Assembly (NCBI GenBank): GCA_025506515.1 | Contig: CM046451.1 | Span: 67,938,783-68,002,782, forward strand | Length of the DNA: 64,000 nucleotides | Direction: 5' to 3' | DNA from: Flaveria trinervia | Lineage: Eukaryota; Streptophyta; Magnoliopsida; Asterales; Asteraceae | Part shown: positions 36,001-47,908 of the stretch, piece after piece | Layout of the letters: the number at the start of each line of letters is the position of its first letter | Numbering within the stretch: the stretch's first letter is position 1 | Translations under genes and position numbers: made by a program | The notes under the pieces: model-generated | Databases searched by the model: none | Seen by the model: the letters and a program-made list of their open reading frames with translations, nothing else | Told to the model about the DNA's origin: nothing

Positions 36001-36199
36001 GTTCAAGCTGTTTGACAAAGTGAACTCTGTGAACTTTTAATTTTCCATTGGATATACTTCCATATCTAAAAACATATCATCCGGCCTCACCTCCAAACTA
36101 GACAAGACCTCCATCCTAATGTTGAAATTGTTGAAGAAGAGATCTGTTCCCTGTCATGTGCCTGGATCCACTATCCATATCCAAATATTGTTATTCTTG
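33034..36199 (-). pseudogene. pol: Pol polyprotein of element E (broken; RNase H core deleted)
   Basis: Protease DSG triplet at 36175-36167 (DSGSRHMTGNRS; one residue shorter than in D). GAG-pre-integrase near 35800-35630. Integrase with DDFTRFTWLFF near 35510 and a damaged core down to 35240. RT: GTKWVFRNKRDD near 34190, LDIKCAFLYGN near 33980, then YIDDI near 33735 where D has YVDDI. RNase H: the frame passes from KLGLWYPRNNNF directly to HIDNNSAIF near 33270. About 80 residues present in D, including the YSDSDY aspartate and the AEY glutamate, are missing. Other frameshifts occur near 33800, 35240 and 35740. Confidence 0.87.
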
Positions 36200-36699
36200 T
36201 CATATGGATGTCCCTGCACATAAGATGAGATGATTAGTTTTGATTGGAAACCCAAGCCTTGTTGGTCTGGGTTCTTCAAATGATAGTGACATAATTGAAC
36301 CAAAGGTTAAGCATGGAGGTTTAATGGATGTCTTTGAATAAGAGGTTTGGGCTACAACATATTTCTTGATCTTCCAATCCATCTTTTGGTTGATCATTGA
36401 GGATGCGCTTTTTGAAGCTATTGCAACATGACATTCTTCCGAAGCTTCTTTCTTTTCAGAAGAAACCTTCACTACCTTTTCTTCCAAAGTAGTCTTCTTC
36501 TGGGATTGTTTCAAGGGAACTCCTTTGTTCTTTTGATTTTTGACAGCTTTAGCTTCCGAAGCCATTTTCCCTTCGATAGAAGAATTTTCTTCCCCAAGCA
36601 ATCTTCCTTCAGAAACCAACTTTACCTTTTTCATCACTTGAACCACATGATAAGGTCCAAACGAGAAACCTTCCCCGACTCCTTCGCTTTTAACATTAT
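36200..36699 (-). pseudogene. gag: Gag of element E, C-terminal part
   Basis: Matches the Lys/Glu/Ser-rich end of the D gag (for example KMASEAKAVKNQKNKGVP near 36560). Its upstream part is cut off by element H at 36700. A frame change lies near 36650. Confidence 0.78.
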
Positions 36700-36843
36700 T
36701 GTAGATACATGTATCCCTAGTTTATGAACTTAATGTAAAATGTCTTTATTTTCTTACACATATGTAATTGAATGGGTACTTAATGAAATACAATGTGTGG
36801 TTGTGCTTATAGTGTTTATTATTTCATTGATTAGTAGGTTAAC
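36700..36843 (+). repeat. 5' LTR of H, left piece
   Basis: The first 144 bases of the H LTR, up to the target duplication ttaac (36839-36843) created by F. Confidence 0.7.
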
Positions 36844-37155
36844 TATTAAGTGCTCTAAGAAAGATTAACGTGTTGTCTTTATTTGTCTTTTGATAGTTTG
36901 TAATAGTATAGGGACTATTTGTGTAATTTGTTAGTTCCTTTACTTTTTGTTTTCAGTATAAATAGCTTAGATTTGCAGGTAGATAGTAACAAATACACAA
37001 GATATTCGAATCTGCTTTCATACTTATAATTGTCTTAGCTTGATATTAATGAAAACTTGAATTTTATTGATATCTTGTTTTGATTTTATTACTTTGTGTG
37101 AAATTCATTGAATTGTGTTACAAATCATCATAGATTTATTCATTTGATCCTATCA
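36844..37155 (+). repeat. 5' LTR of element F
   Basis: Aligned by eye with 61147-61458, it shows 8 substitutions and no indels; 7 of the 8 are transitions. A TATA box (tataaata) lies near 36958. It contains no palindrome array, unlike the LTRs of A, D, G and H. Confidence 0.95.
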
Positions 37156-37157
37156 AA

Positions 37158-37170
37158 TAGTATCAGAGTT
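37158..37170 (+). promoter_or_regulatory. Primer-binding site of F
   Basis: tagtatcagagtt, two bases after the LTR; one substitution from the common tggtatcagag core. Confidence 0.8.
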
Positions 37171-38036
37171 GTTGGTAAGCTGTTAGTGATTGATTTTCTT
37201 TTTAAGTTCATCGAACTTGAAAACCTAAAAAAAATCTCACTGAATTTGTGATTGAGATACAATTCAATTGAAAATTTGTGAATTCCAGTTGTGTTCATCA
37301 TCAGATGCATGTTTTGAATCACAATTAGCAGATATATTCATCAAATTCAAGCCAATTTGTTGAATTTGTTGTTCGACAAAAGGTTTGAAGTTCGAACTGC
37401 AATTCTCAAAATTGAGGAATTTGTTGTTGAAATTGAAGAAATTGATATTAAGAAGAATGTTTATCGGCATAAAACTCACTTAATTGAAAAGTTTCAATTG
37501 ATTTTATCAACATTTGAAGAATTCAAAAGATTTGAGTCTGTTATTTTCATATGAACATGATGAATGTGACGCATTAGGGTTGAAGTTTGCTGAAAAATTG
37601 TCCAAGTGTTAGGCGTTTGACTACTGTTTAGTCACACCAACACTGTGTAGACGTTTCAGTTCAGACGTTTGATCACTGTTCGAGAGTCCAGACGTATCAT
37701 TGTTGAGAAGTATTTGAACTGTTTAGACGTTTGACAACTATGTAGACGCATCAACACTGTGTAGATGCATCAACACTGTGTAGACGCATCAACACTGTGT
37801 AGACGAATCAACACTATGTAGACGCATCACAACTGTTCAAACGTATCAATTTTAGACGTTTTGAAAAATTTTCTAAGGCATTCCCTTAGACGTTTCTCAA
37901 CTGTTGAGGCGTTTGAATAATGTTCAGACGTTTTAACCTTGATACTTAGAATTTTTTTAAAAGAAAATTCTTTGAAAACGTTTTCAATTTTAAAAAAAAA
38001 TTCAAAATATAAGAAAACAACAAAAATATAAAAAAA
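37171..38036 (+). repeat. Leader of F with 19-bp tandem repeat and dispersed motif array
   Basis: No ORF of note. From 37598 to 37930 it has many variants of actgtttagacgtttga. Five head-to-tail 19-base units of the type tgtagacgcatcaacactg fill 37741-37835. The word agacgcat in units 1, 3 and 5 is the exact reverse complement of atgcgtct, which is repeated eight times in the interval before the accessory ORF of the same element (56457-56835). Confidence 0.88.
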
Positions 38037-39442
38037 ATGGTGAAATCAGAAGATTCTGAAAACAGAGTTCCAAAATTTAAAAATAGAGCTGATTTTAAAA
38101 ATTGGTCTCTTAGACTAAAACAACACTTTAATTCCATTGACACTGATCTTTGGAAATCTATAGAAAAAGGACCATACATTCCTATAACAACTGATGGACC
38201 AGACAGAGGATTTGTGTATACTAAAGATTCTCCAGAAGATGATCTTCAAGGAGATGATCTGAAAAGAGTTAAGAATGATATTAAAGCCTATTCATTGTTG
38301 TGTAAAGGACTGCCTTTGGAAGTTCTTACAAGGCTTGATGCATATCAAACTGGATATACACTATATAAAGCATTGAAAATCATTTGTGAAGGAGGAAAGG
38401 AGATTCAAAATCTAAAGAAACAAAAGCTAAAAAGACAATTAGAATTGTTTCAACATTTGTCTGGAGAGACAATAAATCAGATGGTGAACAGATTTGTTCA
38501 ACTCATAACTGAGATGTCAACAGCTGGTATCAAACCTGATCTTGAAGATTTAAATCTTAGACTACTCAATGCTTTACCATCATCATGGAAACAAACTGTA
38601 ACTCTACTAAAGCATACTGAGAAGTTTCCAATGGATCTAGATCTTCTTATTGCAAAAATAGAATCAGTGGAGATTTATGAAAGCTCAAGGAACAATGATA
38701 AAGCAGCATCAATGTCTCAATATCAGTTTGTTGCTTCTCCTGCAACCACCATAGAAAATGCATTCATGGCAAAGAGTGAGAAAAGTCCAGAAGAAGAAGG
38801 AGATCTGTTTGTTAGAGCAGGATTTTTCACTGACTCATCATTTACCAGTGCACCTACATATACAACTCAGTCTTATTCTCAATCTCCTCCTAAACCACAG
38901 TCCAATCATAAAATATTCAGACAGAGACTTCTTCATCATCTAACTCTGCTAAATCTAGCAAAGTTAAAGATGTGATAAACATCCTATTAGAGGATGAAGA
39001 GTCCAAAACTGCATTTACTGCTTTTATGGCAAGCTTTCAGGCATATCAAGGTAGCCATTTAACTCAACTAGATTTTGTTTTGTAGGATTTATTGAGATGG
39101 ATCCTGAAGATGTTGAAGAGATGGACCTGAACTGGCAGATGGTGATGATTGCCTACAGGACTCAAAAAATTCTTATGTTAACAAGAAATACAAGCCTAGT
39201 GCAAACAAGACTGTTCGATTTGACAAGTCAAAAGCTAGATGTTTCAACTGCAACAGTTATGGACACTTCTCAAGAGAATGCAAAGCTCCAAGGAATAATG
39301 GAGGAAGTGCTCAAACAAGCTCAAATAATCAAAGGTTTCAACAAGCTTAGAAGACTTTTCAAAAGCCTTACCAAAGTCTTCCTATGCCAAAACTCAAAGA
39401 TGAAACAAAATCATCAGATGAAACAAAGAAAGCACTAGTAGT
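38037..39442 (+). pseudogene. gag: Gag of element F
   Basis: An open frame of 312 codons starts at the ATG at 38037 (MVKSEDSENRVPKFKNRADF). FKNWSLRLKQHF and LWKSIEKGPYIP fit the Copia gag fold; GETINQMVNRF and LLNALPSSWKQT are typical further on. A frameshift near 38910 and another near 39050 follow. The CCHC knuckle CFNCNSYGHFSREC is at 39240-39281, in a frame different from the longest open one there. No second knuckle was found. Confidence 0.88.
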
Positions 39443-42400
39443 CAACATAAAGATGGATATGATGGAGTGCATATGCAGATCAATTTACAAATGAATTAAC
39501 ATCAAGTTTATCTCTTATTGTAGAAATTCAAGAAGAAGATTGGTCAGAAAACAATGACCCAAAAGTGGAAAGTGATGAAGAGGAAGATAACTATGATTGG
39601 AGTGGAAAGTGATAATAAGCTTTGATAAAGTCAACTTTTGTTCACAGTTGAACTTTAATCTTTTAAGCATATCTCAAATATGTGACAAATCTTATTCTGT
39701 TCTGTTTTATAATTCATTCTGCTATGTTTTGAAGCCAGGTTTCAAGATAAGAAAATATTGGGTAATTGTTACAGCTAAGAGAGACAGAGATGTATACAAA
39801 TTGGATATGTCTTATGTTGATCCTTCAACTGAAACAACATGCCTAATTGCAAAGGCATCAAATGATGAAAGTCAGCTTGGCATAGGCGTCTCGGTCATTC
39901 AAACTTCAAGAACATGAACGAGCTTGTAACAGGAAATCATGTAATTGGACTTCAATCTAAGAAGTTTGCAACAAATGATCACTGCTTAGCATGTTTGAAG
40001 GGAAAGCAACACAGAGCATCTTATAAGTCCAAGCCAATAAACTCAACATCCAAACCTCTCTAGATGTTACATATGGACCTTTTGGACCAACAAACGTCAA
40101 GAGTATTGGACGAAAATCATATTGTTTAGTTATCATTGATGACTTCACAAGATTTTCATGGGTTTTCTTTCTTTATGCCAAATCTGAAACAGCTAAATAC
40201 TAAAAGATTTATCATTAAAGTTGAAAATCAATTAGAAACAAAGTGAAAATAATAAGAAGTGATAATGGACAGAATTTAAAATGCTAACATTGAATGTTTT
40301 GTATACAGAAAGGGATAGCTCATCAGTTCAGTGCTCCCAGAACTCCTCAACAAAATGGAGTTGCTGAAAGGAAGAATAGAACACTGATTGAAGCTGCTCG
40401 TTCTATGATAGCTTATGCAAAGATCCCTATCACTTTTTGGGATGAAGCAATATCTACTGCGTGTTCATTTAGAATCGAATCTTAATCGTCAAAGATAAAC
40501 TGAAAACTCCATATGAGTTAATGTTGGCAGAAAACCGAACATAAACTTTTTAATTATTTGGTTGCCTGTTATGATTCTTAATTCAAGTGATCAATCAGGA
40601 AAATTTGAAGCAAAATCTAATAATGGATTTTTCGTTGGATATTCATCGGTTTCAAAAGCCTATCGAGTCTACAACTCTAGGACAAATGTAATTCTTGAAA
40701 CATTCAATGTTAAATTTCTGGAAAATTCTTTTCCATTAGTTTCAAATGGTCCTGCATGGTTATTTGACTTGATCATTATCAAACTCTTTTCAATCTAATT
40801 TGTTTGATCAACCAAATTGTCTTAATTCTACAGATAAGAAGACTCAAGAGGAGATCTTGGATCTTTCAGTGAAGATTCAGATTCTGAGGACCCAGATGAT
40901 TCAAGCTCAGACTACCATTTTTGTCATTGTCAAGGATTCAACAATACAAAACTATGAAACTATAGTTTCAGATCATTCAGAGTCAATTAATCAGGAAGAA
41001 TCTAAATATTCCTAATGATGGTAATGAGTTTGTGATACCTGAGTCTGGAATATCATCCATTTCAGGTGATGTAGTTGATACAGGTAACTTTGATTACTTC
41101 GTCAATTCACCTACTCAAGTTTCAAACTTCAATCCACATTCTTCTACTTTGATACATGAGTTTTCCAACTTGAATCAAACAATCTGGATGTTAATGTTCA
41201 AAGTGATGAGATTACTACATCTCGCATTCACAAGAATCATCCAATTTCTCAGATTATTGGTTCATTGAATGAGAGAACAACAAGGAGTAAATCAGAACAA
41301 GCAAACATATGCTTATACTCTTGTTTTATTTCTCAATTGTTCCTAAAAATGTTACCAAAGCATTAAAGGACAATGGTGGGATAGAAGCCATGGCAGAAGA
41401 ATTACTTCAATCCGCAAACAAGAAGTGTGGAATTTGGTGGATCTACCTAAAGGAGAAATGAAATTGGCACGAAATGGTTATTTAGAAATAAACTGATGAT
41501 CGTGGTGATGTAATAGGAATAAGCGAGACTTGTTGCACAAGGATACACACATGAAGAAGGTATAGATTATGATGAAGTGTTTGCACCAGTTGCAAGACTT
41601 GAATCAATTCGAGTTTTTCTGGCTTATGCTTCATTCATGAAATTCAAGGTGTATCAAATGGATGTAAAGGGTGCATTTCTATATGGTCCAATCACTCATG
41701 ATGTGTTTGTGAAGCAACCTCCAGGCTTTGAGGATGCACAATTTCCACATCGAGTATATAAACTGAGTAAAGCTTTATATGGACTTCATCAAGCCCCTAG
41801 AATTTGGTATGAGACGTTATCACAACACTTAATCCAACATGGATACACACGAGGGAAAATGATCCAACTTTATTCATAAAGAAGGATAATAATGATCTTT
41901 TATGTGTACAAGTGTATGTTGATGACATCATATTTGGTTCTACCTGTCCAAAATTGTACAATGAATTTGAAGAAATCATGAAATCTCGATTCCAAATGAG
42001 TTCTATGGGAGAGATTAACTTCTTTCTTGGACTTCAAGTCAAGCAAACTACAGATGGAATCTTTATCAATCAAGAAAAGTTTGTTGACAAGCTCTTAAAG
42101 AAATTTAAGTTGTAAGACTGTCAGTCCATACGAACTCCAGCAGATGTTAACACCAAGATTGAACCTGATCCAAAAGGAAAATTTATTGAACCAACATTAT
42201 ACAGATCAATGATGGATCTTTGATGTATCTTACTGCATCTAGACCAGACATTATGTATGTGTTTGTGTATGTGCCAGGTATCAATCAGACCCAAAAGAAT
42301 CTCACTAATTGTTGTCAAAAGGATATTCAGGTATCTCAAAGGTAAACCAGCTTTAGGGCTTTGTATCCTTACGAGGGTAACTTTAAACTATATGGATATA

Positions 42401-42845
42401 CAGATAGTGATTATGGTGGATGTTGTCAAGATAGAAAATCTACTTCGTGGTGGGTGTCAATTTCTTGGTCCCGTTAGTCTCATGGCAATGTAAGAAATAA
42501 ACAAATGTCTTTGTTTCAATGCAGAAGCTGAGTACATTGTTGCATCGGCAGGATGTTCTCAAATCCTTTGGTTGCAAAATCAATTACTAGATTATGGATT
42601 CAACTTTCTTAAAACCAATTTACATTGATAACACAGCTGCAATGTCATAACAGCTAATCTGTTCAACACTAAAAAAAAACATATCGAAATTCGATATCAT
42701 TCTTAGAGATAACTCTGAAAAAGGATTAATCATATTGATTCAAATTGCAATAGAAAAACAATTGGCAGATCTATTTACTAAAGCCTTCCTACCAGGACGG
42801 TTTGAGTACTTAGTAGAATCAATTGGTCTTATAAATCATATGTGA
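39443..42845 (+). pseudogene. pol: Pol polyprotein of element F (heavily broken, protease core missing)
   Basis: The protease DSG motif is absent: an acidic linker near 39540-39600 runs straight into LNFNLLSISQICDKSYSVLF, the end of the protease domain. GAG-pre-integrase: ACLKGKQHRASYKS near 39990. Integrase: DDFTRFSWVFF near 40140, IIRSDNG near 40255 and PQQNGVAERKNRT near 40345. RT: GTKWLFRNK near 41470, EEGIDYDEVFAPVARLE near 41560, MDVKGAFLYG near 41660 and YVDDIIFGS at 41915-41941. RNase H is in many pieces, with AEY near 42528 and an end at 42845. Frameshifts or stops occur in every domain. Confidence 0.87.
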
Positions 42846-43985
42846 TCTCCCTAAATCAAAAGATCATAATAAGTGATACTCTCATTGTGAATTGCCTGTT
42901 TACATTTTTGTGTGTGTGTGATTTTATGTTTTTCATAGAAAAATCAAATACAAAAATATATATCAAAAATACAAAAATAGATTTTTTTTGAAACGATTAT
43001 GTTTTGCAACATGTGAGAAATGATAGTACATTAGTGAGATCAGTTGCATACTTCACTCATTCATAAAGTCTAGACATGATCAGATATGATGTGTAGCCAA
43101 TATCTGACTATTATGCTGAAAAGTAATTCTTGTCATCAAACTAAACATACATGCTTATGTGTATTCATCTGAGTACTTTTGAGTTGTTTTAGCTTGTCAG
43201 AATGAATGTTTGTTAAGATACATCTCTCACACCTGTTGAAACTATGTGAAATCATGAGATCTGTTACAAAGCATCATTTCACTTCTCTGTTATGAGTCAT
43301 CATAGACCGGAAGTACTGAGATATCCTCTGTTGTAAGTCATTACAGACCTGGATTCTCTTTTTGATGCAAAAAGATGCCAATGTGCACAACCTATTCAAA
43401 TGAATAGTCAGAGCTGATCAAATGGTTATCCATGATCATCCTTTATTAACTAAGTAACATGAACTCTGGTGATATCTTGTTTCAGGTAATAAGTTGAGCA
43501 TGGTTCTTTCTACCATTTCATGACGATAGTTGACCTCTCTTAGTCTCTATATGCTTTACATCATGTCATATCTAAATCAACACTAATCAATCCAAGAATT
43601 GAAAAGTAAGTGAGTGTAATTGTGTTAAAAACACTCATTGTCTGTCCTTAGATCTTGTGTCTCTTTGCTGTGATACAATGACCTGGAACACACTTGATCA
43701 GGATATATTCTTGTCTATGACTCTCCACATTTATTTTATTTTAGTGCTAATTTTCATTAATATGATCTCTCTGCAGACATTTATTCTATGCTTATATTAG
43801 ATTTGATGATATTTTCATTTTTTTTTATGCATGTCTTTGTGTGTGAAGGCAATGTCTCAATGTGCTGTGTGATCTTATTTCTTTCATAAGAAACTTATAG
43901 TTTTCAAAACTTAAATTTAGGGGGAGTAATATCTAAAGAGTTGTTCTCAGAAAATATTCAATAATCATAATCAAAATTTGAAATT
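42846..43985 (+). other. Interval after pol of F, up to G
   Basis: About 1.1 kb without an ORF I can support. It ends with an internal copy of the polypurine tract (43917-43926) and then the left target copy of G (gaaat, 43981-43985). The interval continues after G at 56151. Confidence 0.75.
43917..43926 (+). promoter_or_regulatory. Internal polypurine tract in F
   Basis: ttagggggag is identical to the tract before the 3' LTRs of F (61134-61143) and A (1614-1623), yet lies some 4.6 kb upstream of the F 3' LTR when G is left out. Multiplied polypurine tracts are known in Sireviruses, mostly close to the 3' LTR. Confidence 0.7.
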
Positions 43986-44809
43986 GTTGGACCAAAAGAA
44001 CCAATGAGCCTGATCAGAAAAACCTCTAAGTCCCACAGACATCACAACAACTGCTGAAGACTTGATCAGCTGTTGACAAAGTCTGAAGACTTCAACAGCT
44101 GAAGACTAAAGTACTGAAGACTTCAACAGCTGAAGACAAAGTCTGAAGATCAACAGCTGAAGACTAAAGTACTGAAGTCTTCAAAGCTGAAGACTAAAGT
44201 ACTGAAGATCAACAGCTGAAGTACAAAGACTGAAGACATCAGCTGATGACAACAGCTGAAGTTCAAGTACAAGTACTGAAGCCTCAGAGTTTGTTACAAC
44301 AGCTGAAGAAGCATTCTTCAGTTGTTGTGATGGTTTCCTTTCAGTAGTTTCTTTTTGTTTCAGTATTTGTAAAACGACTGAAGAGCATGTTCTTCAGTCG
44401 TTGTAGTTTCAGTAGTTTCTTTTCAGTAGTTGTAGTGACAGTTAACACTTAGTATTTTTGTAAGAAGATGTCAGCTGTTTTGACATCTTCAGTAGTTGTG
44501 TTAACTTTCAGTAGTCTGAATAATTCTGTTAGATGTCACTATCAAATGACATCAGCAGACGTCACATCTCCTATATAAGGAATGTTCCACCACGACATTC
44601 TTATATAAGGGATGATTGACCTGATTGTAAGTGTGACATTTTGCCACCACGAAAGCGCGTATTGAATGAAATATTTGATTTGCAGAATTCTTTCTATAAT
44701 CGTTTGTTCTTACTTTGAATATCTGTATTCTTGTGAATTGTCTAATTCATTGTTTGATTTCCGCTGCAATACTCTCTAATCAATCAAACGTAGATCACTG
44801 ATCCTAACA
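43986..44809 (+). repeat. 5' LTR of element G
   Basis: Runs TGTTGGACCA to CCTAACA. From about 44040 to 44290 it is filled with repeats of the type actgaagacttcaacagctg, and further on has ttcagtagtttc units and a hairpin (cgactgaagag ... cttcagtcg, 44373-44401). Two TATA boxes follow at about 44572 and 44602. Confidence 0.93.
44571..44610 (+). promoter_or_regulatory. Duplicated TATA box in the LTR of G
   Basis: ctatataagg at 44571-44580 and ttatataagg at 44601-44610 stand 30 bases apart in similar surroundings; both are kept in the 3' LTR near 55909 and 55938. Confidence 0.7.
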
Positions 44810-44811
44810 AT

Positions 44812-44827
44812 TGGTATCAGAGCAGGT
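44812..44827 (+). promoter_or_regulatory. Primer-binding site of G
   Basis: tggtatcagagcaggt, two bases after the LTR, with the initiator Met tRNA core. Confidence 0.9.
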
Positions 44828-45035
44828 TAATCATTGATCGATCTAACAATTGATCATTGAAACTGCTAATCGATATCTGCATTTGATTGAATTAGCATAT
44901 TTGCAAGAATCGGTTATAGTTAAATTGAATTTTGCTACTTTCGTTTTATTGCTTTCTGTTTTCTCTTGGTTCAATTGGTTGTTGTGTTCTGTTCTAAATC
45001 TGTTAAAACTTAATTGATTTTGGTTGAATCTGAGA

Positions 45036-47908
45036 ATGACTACTCCTTCTAATGACCCTCACAATACCGGTTCTTCAACCAAGCCTCCGATGCTGGTTAG
45101 GACTGAGTATAACATATGGCAACGAAGAATGCTTCATCACCTGTCTGTTAACAGTTCAGGTTGTTGGACATCGGTGGTACATGGTCCACATAAGCCTATG
45201 GTGAACAATCCGGAAACCAATCAAATGGTTCCGAAGAAGAAGGAACAATACTCAGATGAAGATCGGAAACTGTTTGAGATTGATGCTAAAGCCCATGGAA
45301 TTCTGGCCATGGCACTGCCGAATGAAATCTATTCAGGGCTTATGCATCATGAAACTGCTCATGACCTCTGGAATGCACTGAAGGAACAATTCGGTGGAAC
45401 TGATGAGGTCTTAGCAAACAACAGAGAAATCCTTGCCCAACAATATGAAACATTCTCTCATAGGAAGGGTGAGACACTGACTCAACAGTTTGAGCATTTT
45501 TCCTGTTTGATCTCTGAGCTAAAAATGGTCAAACATGAATATACCAATAGCCAGATGAACAACAGATTCCTTAGATCACTGCCTGAGAGATGGGACACAT
45601 ACACTATTGTCCTACGCTCCAGTGCAAATCTGGATAAACTATCTCTCACCAACTTCATGGGAAACTGCTTACATTTGAGAGAGAGATAGAGCAGAAAAGG
45701 AAACTGGCATCATCAGGAAAGCTCACTGATGACTTTGTACCAGGGAACACTGCCTTGGTTGGTCATGAGTCAGAATATGCTGCATCTGAAAGTAATTATG
45801 ATGAGCATATAGATTTCTCTTCAAACAGTTCAGATCATGCATTCGTTGGTGTTGATAGTCACTCAGGCTGTAATAGTGACAATTTATGTTTTATCATGGA
45901 TGATTTGAAAGGAATAGCTGATGATGATCTAGAAGAGATGGATATTCTGAGCCAAATGGCCTTGATTAATATCAGATCTCAGAAGTTCTACAAGAGGACT
46001 GGCAGGAAATTTCCAGGACTCTCTGGCAAAACCAAAGTTGGTTTTGACAAGAGTAAGTTGAGGTGTCACAAATGCCAAAGGCTTGGACACTTTGCAAGAG
46101 AGTGTAGATCATCTGGATCTAACTCCTCTGCACCCTTTGTGACTTTTCCAAGCACTAGTCCACAAAACAGGGGGCAACAACCTGCTAGTTCTGGTCATCA
46201 TTCACAACCTGTTTCGCCTGCATATTTTGTCCCTCAGGGTCCAATGTCATATCCGTATCCCTGCTATTACATGCCTCAGCCAAATCCAGTTCAAGTTCCT
46301 ACTGCACAACAACCACAAGCATTACCTGAGCCTCTACCATCTCATTCACAACCTCATCACAGCTTTTTCACCCCTGGTAATGTTGACTGGAGCAGTTTAC
46401 CAGATGATCTCTCTGGTACTGAGCAATTATTACTGGTGATGGTCAACATGGTGGTGAACATCCTTTTGGGAATCTAGCTCTCATGGCCCTGGAATCTACT
46501 GAGGGTTCTTGCTCCAATGCATCTTCTTCACAGGTAACCAGGTATCCTCTGAGGCTAAGGCCAAGCTTTGTTCTGAATCTTGCATAGATGCATTGTCTCT
46601 ATTAGAGAAGCAAATGTAGCTGTAATTAATCAAAATCTAGAGCTTGAGCAAACTATTTCCAAAAGAAAAGCTGAATATGAGTCTGTCCTTAAGGACAAAG
46701 ATGATGAGATTTATAAGCTTAAATGCCAATTAAATGATGAAAAGGCTAAGCTAGAGGTCATTCTTGAGAACCATAAGGAACTCAAAGAAAAACTTGCAGT
46801 TACCCAAGTTGAGTGTGACCGCTGGGTGTCATCCTGCAAGGGATTTGAAATGCTGCTCAGTAAGCAATCTGCTTCGAATGTGAAGTTTGGAATTGGTTAT
46901 AACCATATTGCACCTCCAACAGATTTTACTCCAAAACCAATAGTAAAATCTGAAAGTGAAAGCAATCTCCAAACCACATTATCATGTGCATCATCCACAA
47001 GTGATCTCCCAAAATCACAAGATGAAATAAGGGTTGATACCTCAGCAAGTCAATTGGCTGATGGGTTAACTACTGATAAGCACATGAAGCTGAGTATTTC
47101 AGATGTTGTCCCTCAAAGTAACTTAAGTACTGAAGGGCAAGTTACAACAACTGAAAAGCATTTCAAATCAGCTGAAATAAATGGATTAACAACTGCTGAC
47201 AATGAACAGCTGAAGAACAACTCTTCAGTTGTTACAGATTCTTCAGTACTGAACAAAATACTGAAAGGAGGAAAGTACTGAAGAGCACACCTTCAGTAGT
47301 TTCCACATCAGCAGTTGATCAATCCAAGATGAAGAATAAGCCATGTGAAATATGTGGTAAATTCAATCATCTTTCTGATGAATGTTGGTACAGAAAGGGT
47401 TCCAAACTCAACAGAGATAAGCTCATTAAAATCCAGATGGATGAAATGAAAACTGAGTTTGAGACTAAGTTTGTACCGCAATCATTCCATTGTGATAAAC
47501 CCAAGCCTTCAACCAAATTCAAAAAGAAGGATAAGGTTCATCACAAAAAGCTGATGGTGCTCCTCATATAAACATCAGACTAAGTCTGTTAATTTTAAGG
47601 AGGAAATGTGGATCACAGGAACTCATCAAACACAAGTATGATATGTCACAAGAGCTGAAAGCTTTGGCTACAAATCAGACACAACTTGTTATGATGGTTC
47701 AGCATTTGTTGGGGAGAGTTAACCAATTAGATGCACCTGTGATCAAATCACTGAAAAGGCATTCCAAGCCCAAAATCCAGGAATCCATTTCAGCACCATC
47801 TCCTTCTTCAGCTGTTAATCATAAGAAACAAGTTATGGTTGCATCTGTTGATGAAAACAGACCCAAACCAAAAAGGTTTGGGTCTCAAAATCTAACTAGT
47901 TTTCTTTT
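45036..47908 (+). pseudogene. gag: Gag of element G (broken)
   Basis: Starts MTTPSNDPHNTGSS at 45036. EYNIWQRRMLHHLS, HDLWNALKEQFGG, GETLTQQFEHF and RFLRSLPERWDTYT mark the Copia gag core. A frameshift near 45680 leads to the nucleocapsid, with a first CCHC knuckle CHKCQRLGHFAREC at 46064-46105 and a Pro/Gln-rich tail. After a shift near 46470 comes a coiled-coil stretch (46600-46840, repeated Glu/Lys heptads), then a second knuckle, CEICGKFNHLSDEC, at 47344-47385. The two-knuckle, coiled-coil gag matches element D in plan. At nearly 960 codons it is long for Copia, as expected for a Sirevirus gag. Confidence 0.87.

Larger units (their letters stand above)
26799..36699 (-). mobile_element. 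Element E: Sirevirus-like Copia retrotransposon, minus strand (same family as D)
   Basis: Read on the minus strand from 36699: the end of gag, pol, the array interval, the accessory ORF (with a MITE) and part of the 3' LTR, which is cut at 26799 by D. At 36700 its gag is cut by element H; the same place in D continues without interruption (aacattattt). The 5' LTR and the N-terminal part of gag should lie right of the window, and the missing 140 or so bases of the 3' LTR left of it. It is the outermost element seen and one of the most degraded. Confidence 0.85.

Noticed and set aside
37741..37835. CRISPR-like array of 19-bp units
   Set aside because: The units are contiguous, without spacers, in a plant retrotransposon leader; it is a tandem repeat.
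39097..39438. 113-codon open frame in the F gag region
   Set aside because: Over most of its length it is a shadow frame; the real nucleocapsid knuckle at 39240-39281 is read in another frame.
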